Assembly: GCA_018873245.2 (NCBI GenBank)
Contig: JAEMBT020000008.1
Span: 11,797,172-11,861,171 of the forward strand
Direction of reading: 5' to 3'
Origin: Archegozetes longisetosus
Taxonomy: Eukaryota > Arthropoda > Arachnida > Sarcoptiformes > Trhypochthoniidae
Length of the DNA: 64,000 bases
The notes beneath the pieces are model-generated. The model was not told the origin of the DNA. It saw only the letters and a list, made by a program, of their open reading frames with translations, and searched no databases. The position numbers and the translations under genes were made by a program. Positions 60,875 to 64,000 of the stretch are shown here, in pieces. Numbering within the stretch: position 1 is the stretch's first letter; every line of letters begins with the position of its first letter.

Positions 60875-61252
60875 TTATTCAAAGTAGCTCAAGAAACTGA
60901 AATAACATTTTCCAGGTTTGTCTACCGCAAGATCTTTAACCGGTCCGCATTTCAACCTTGGGCAACATTGTTTAGGGTTAGTAGTTTTGCCACCACAAAC
61001 TTGTCCAAGTCTGCTACATGTATTTGGAGGCTCAATCTTTTTGGAACATTTTCCCGGTAGGTCTCTGGCAAGATCTTCGAGAGGTCCACATTCCAGTCCC
61101 GGACAGCAACTTTTAGGAGCAGTTGAAAACCCTCCACATACTTGTCCAACGCTACTGCATGTATCATTAATTGGAGGTTTTATAGTAACTAAATCGGGCT
61201 GAGCTGAGATCAAAGCGAATATGGCAAACAAACAAACAATTTGTCTCAGCAT
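60875..61252 (-). CDS. Secreted two-domain knottin-like peptide
   Basis: Small secreted cysteine-rich protein of 125 residues with signal peptide MLRQIVCLFAIFALISAQ. It contains two tandem domains of about 36 residues with the same cysteine order, C-x6-C-x8-CC-x4-C-x13-C, the inhibitor-cystine-knot pattern. Conserved words are GQVCGG, CCP and PGKC in both. The layout resembles antifungal and insecticidal knottins of arthropods and plants, and also some venom peptides; an antimicrobial or protease-inhibitor role is the usual expectation, but cannot be assigned from the scaffold. The domains are clearly an internal duplication. The start is set by the signal peptide, with a TATA box upstream. 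After the last cysteine there are only eight residues. No intron is evident. Confidence 0.85.
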   Translation of the reverse strand: MLRQIVCLFAIFALISAQPDLVTIKPPINDTCSSVGQVCGGFSTAPKSCCPGLECGPLEDLARDLPGKCSKKIEPPNTCSRLGQVCGGKTTNPKQCCPRLKCGPVKDLAVDKPGKCYFSFLSYFE

Positions 61253-61331
61253 TTTTTCACTGATTGAAAAATTATGTCAGTTAGAAATAAAGTAGTCTCT
61301 AATCAAGTGATAAAATCGTGGTTTTCGACGG

Positions 61332-61339
61332 CTTTTATA
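61332..61339 (-). promoter_or_regulatory. TATA box of the knottin gene
   Basis: TATAAAAG on the minus strand about 80 bases upstream of the ATG, a good distance for transcription starting near 61303. Confidence 0.55.
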
Positions 61340-62145
61340 CTTTTCAATAACTTATAATACTAATGAAAAAAACATTTGTCAGCTTTAATTTTGAAAATGA
61401 CAAAAAATAAATATAATTCATTTTCTACTAAACTATGAGCGCAAGTGTTTCCAATAATCATGTTTTATCTAAAAATGCATATTTTTCAAAACATTTTCAA
61501 AATTATTACTACGAAACAAACTTTGCAATAAATCTGAATCATTAAAATTTCTGTTGTTTTATCTATAAATAAACTATCCTTAAAATTTGATTTGAGTACT
61601 AACAAGGAAAATAAAAATAGTTTTTCTTTCGGAAATATTATAGTTCACGTTATGAATATCGTGCCTTTTGAGAACATTTATCATTTCGCAGATATTTTAT
61701 ACAATATACAATGTACAACTCAATACATTTCAATTGATCTCCAGCATCACTGCAAAGCCTAAATAGACTTCCTCGACAAAACGTCGTCGAGTAATAATAT
61801 AGCCCACAAAATAATCTAATTTAACCTAACCTGACCCAAACTAACATATGAATGCGAGAAATGAAGAAAAGCCTTAGCGATGAGGAGCACACATAATAAA
61901 ACAATTTTTACTGTTATACATAGAACTTATTAATTCATAAGTTTAAAGGTTCCCTTTTTTCAACTCTTAGACTTCGATATTAGATAAGGTAACGCCTCAC
62001 AAATAAAATTCTGGACCAAGTTTAGCAATTCATAAAGCTTTTATCGTGCACTTTATTGAGACATTGATTCTTTAATATGAAATTACATTATATTTGAAAA
62101 TATTTTGACTCAATGTGCAACTGAAAGGGGCCCATAATCTGCCGC
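61340..62145. other. Intergenic, nothing recognised
   Basis: AT-rich. A reversed TTAGGTTAGG-like motif (TTTAACCTAACCTGACCC) occurs near 61821. Confidence 0.4.
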
Positions 62146-63147
62146 CTATTTTAAGTTGGTTCGGACCTTATCGCACATTCTTTGGACAATATTCAGATCA
62201 ACTTTTTTAATGCAACACTTAATCCGATTTTTAAGCTGATTAACATCTTTTGCCTCCCAACCATTAGCGTACACAAGCGAGCTAAAGTGACCAAAAAATC
62301 TTCAATTGGCCGACACTGGCAAATTTGTGGGATTACATGCCTTAGGAACATAGACATTCTGCGCATTCAGATATTCTTCAGTTTCTTTAGCATAATATGC
62401 AGATGCTTTGTCTGGCCAAAAGATATACAGATTATCGCCATGATGTTTTCTAATGAATGGCAACAATATCTTCCTCAGACACTCATTTATGTAAACATTT
62501 CTATTGATTTCATTATTTGATGGGCGAAAATAAGGTTTCGAAATGCCTTTAGAAGAAATAGCTATATAAAGCATTATTTTCTGTTCATGTTTTTGTTTAA
62601 ATTTGAACTTTACACCGTTTGGGGTTTTGGATTTATCAGATGAATAATAATATCCATTCCCCGATTGATTATCATTTTTAAGCGTAAAACATTTTTCATC
62701 ATCAATAATAAAGGCGCAGCCTTTAAATGTTCTGCAAAGCCATCGACATTGTTTGCGAGCTAATTGTATTGCCTCCTCATTTCGATGATAAGGTGGTTTT
62801 TTCTTTTTAATTTTTTTAATACTATTAGTCTTTAGTGCATGCGAAACATATTGTTGAGTACATTTGAATTTTTTTGCACATTTTCGCTGCGAAACTTTGT
62901 CTTTATGGTCAAACTTTTTCTTCAGTAACTGTACTTTCTTTTTGGTCATAATTCTTGCAGGTCTACCACTTCCCACTTTTCTTTTCAAGTCTCCTCGACT
63001 CAAATATTTCTGTAGAATAAAATATACTGTACTTTCGGGCACATTTTCACCTACAAAATGATCAACAGTAAACTTTTTCGGTTTGTCTAAGTGCAAATTA
63101 TAAAATTGTACAATGCGTTCACGAAGTGCTTCTTGTTTTGAAGCCAT
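62146..63147 (-). pseudogene. Mariner-superfamily transposase, DD36E-like, frameshifted
   Basis: Starts at ATG 63147 (MASKQEALRERIVQFYN). N-terminal helix-turn-helix (VPESTVYFILQKYLSRG), then the catalytic domain with first Asp in FIIDDEKCF and second in IFWPDKASAYYAKE. The third block PQICQCRPIEDF is reached only by shifting frame near 62340. A second shift in a T-run near 62312 leads to the C-terminus VYANGWEAKDVNQLKN. About 36 residues separate the second Asp and the Glu, so it is closer to the DD36E/DD37E groups of the IS630-Tc1-mariner superfamily than to Tc1. No terminal inverted repeats were found. A relic of the same family lies at 39462-40215. Confidence 0.75.
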
Positions 63148-63177
63148 TATTTTAATATTTAGGTGTTTTTTTGACAA

Positions 63178-64000
63178 TTAAGGTTTTTAAATAGTTATAT
63201 AGATGACTCCTTAATCTTTATTTTGATGTCATTTTTGTGTATCATCAATAAGTTTTTAATAAAGTCAAATTCAGTCCAGAATTTTATTTGCAAGGCGTTA
63301 TTATTAGACTGACGAGTGAAAAATATAACAAAACATTCAAACTTCAAGTTCATACCATTGTTATCAAACTTTTCAATCAAAATATTATTAAAAATAAATA
63401 AAAAACTTAGTTAGCAATCAATTGAAAATGAATAGTTTCAATAATAAATGCAAAAGAGAATCGATTAAAAATAAAATTCTTAGTGGTAATGGTCATGAAA
63501 CGCATTATTCCAAAAAGTTTATTGAGCAGCGAAAGCAATTAATACTTCATGTAGCAGTCATGAGTAAAAGACTTGTACTTTTTATTCTAATAAATTCGAA
63601 AAACATTGAGTCAAAATAAAATTTCACTTTTTCTTATCAGATTCTAATACTTTCAATTATGATTAATTCAATTTTAGGGATATTTATACATATTCTTAGG
63701 TTATTATGTTAAGGCTTTTCTTCATTTCTCGCATTCATATACTAAATTACTTGTACATAGAAAGATGAATTTTGCTATTGTGTACAAAAAATTTAATCCG
63801 GTGATATCTTAGATTGCATTATTAGTCAGCAATATTTTTGCAACTATATTTTGACGCGTTATTAAGTTGAATCAAAATGAGCTGAGATGAAAGAAACTGT
63901 GGCATAGAAATAAGCTATTAGTTTTAAGATTTTTCTTTTTTGCAAGAAATTATTTGGAAAAAATTATTTTGTATTAGTGAGTCATACATGATGTCAGAAT
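63178..64000. other. Non-coding to window end
   Basis: AT-rich sequence with only short lysine/asparagine-rich frames and no recognisable gene. Confidence 0.45.

Overview
This is animal nuclear DNA, AT-rich, with GT-AG introns, one long conserved metazoan gene and many DNA transposons. The metazoan anchor is Discs large 5 (dlg5, minus strand, 25787-33720). Around it sit intron-containing genes of families normally found in microbes or plants: two GH28 polygalacturonases, three GH2 beta-galactosidase-type loci (one intact, one with a one-base frameshift, one deleted remnant), and a very large fusion gene. This mix of plant-polysaccharide enzymes, secreted knottin and MACPF proteins suggests a soil or litter arthropod, for example an oribatid mite or a springtail. 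That is inference, not proof. The introns, TATA boxes and poly(A) signals argue against bacterial contamination.

Layout. 1-2386: no recognisable gene. 2387-3817 (+): GH28 with signal peptide. 4459-7020 (-): GH2 copy 1, frameshifted in its last exon. 7021-20140: transposon-rich, with a TA-flanked MITE, an intact Tc1 element with IR/DR-like ends, a broken THAP/P-element transposase, Tc1 relics, and a non-autonomous hAT-like element carrying heat-shock-type promoter sequence. 21735-23411 (+): secreted MACPF-C2 protein. 23674-25017 (-): second GH28, lacking active-site residues. 25787-33720 (-): dlg5, eight exons, upstream exon(s) not found. 36815-37545 (-): GH2 remnant. 38700-42000: transposon relics and a foldback element with a nested palindromic MITE. 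42656-45155 (-): intact GH2 copy 2. 48847-55387 (+): fusion gene. 56451-63147: three broken Tc1/mariner-type elements, a 407-bp palindromic MITE and a secreted two-domain knottin gene (60875-61252, -).

The strongest candidate for something undescribed is the gene at 48847-55387. It encodes about 1890 residues in the order sulfotransferase, DegT/StrS-type PLP aminotransferase, class I methyltransferase, GT-B glycosyltransferase, GT-A glycosyltransferase and GH5 glycoside hydrolase. A single 1090-codon open frame spans the middle four modules, so at least that fusion is real. Introns split the DegT and GH5 domains. One base appears to be missing near 54050. The parts resemble a bacterial surface-glycan operon collapsed into one polypeptide.

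The GH28 and GH2 enzymes would plausibly act together, outside the cell, on pectin backbone and galactose-containing side chains.
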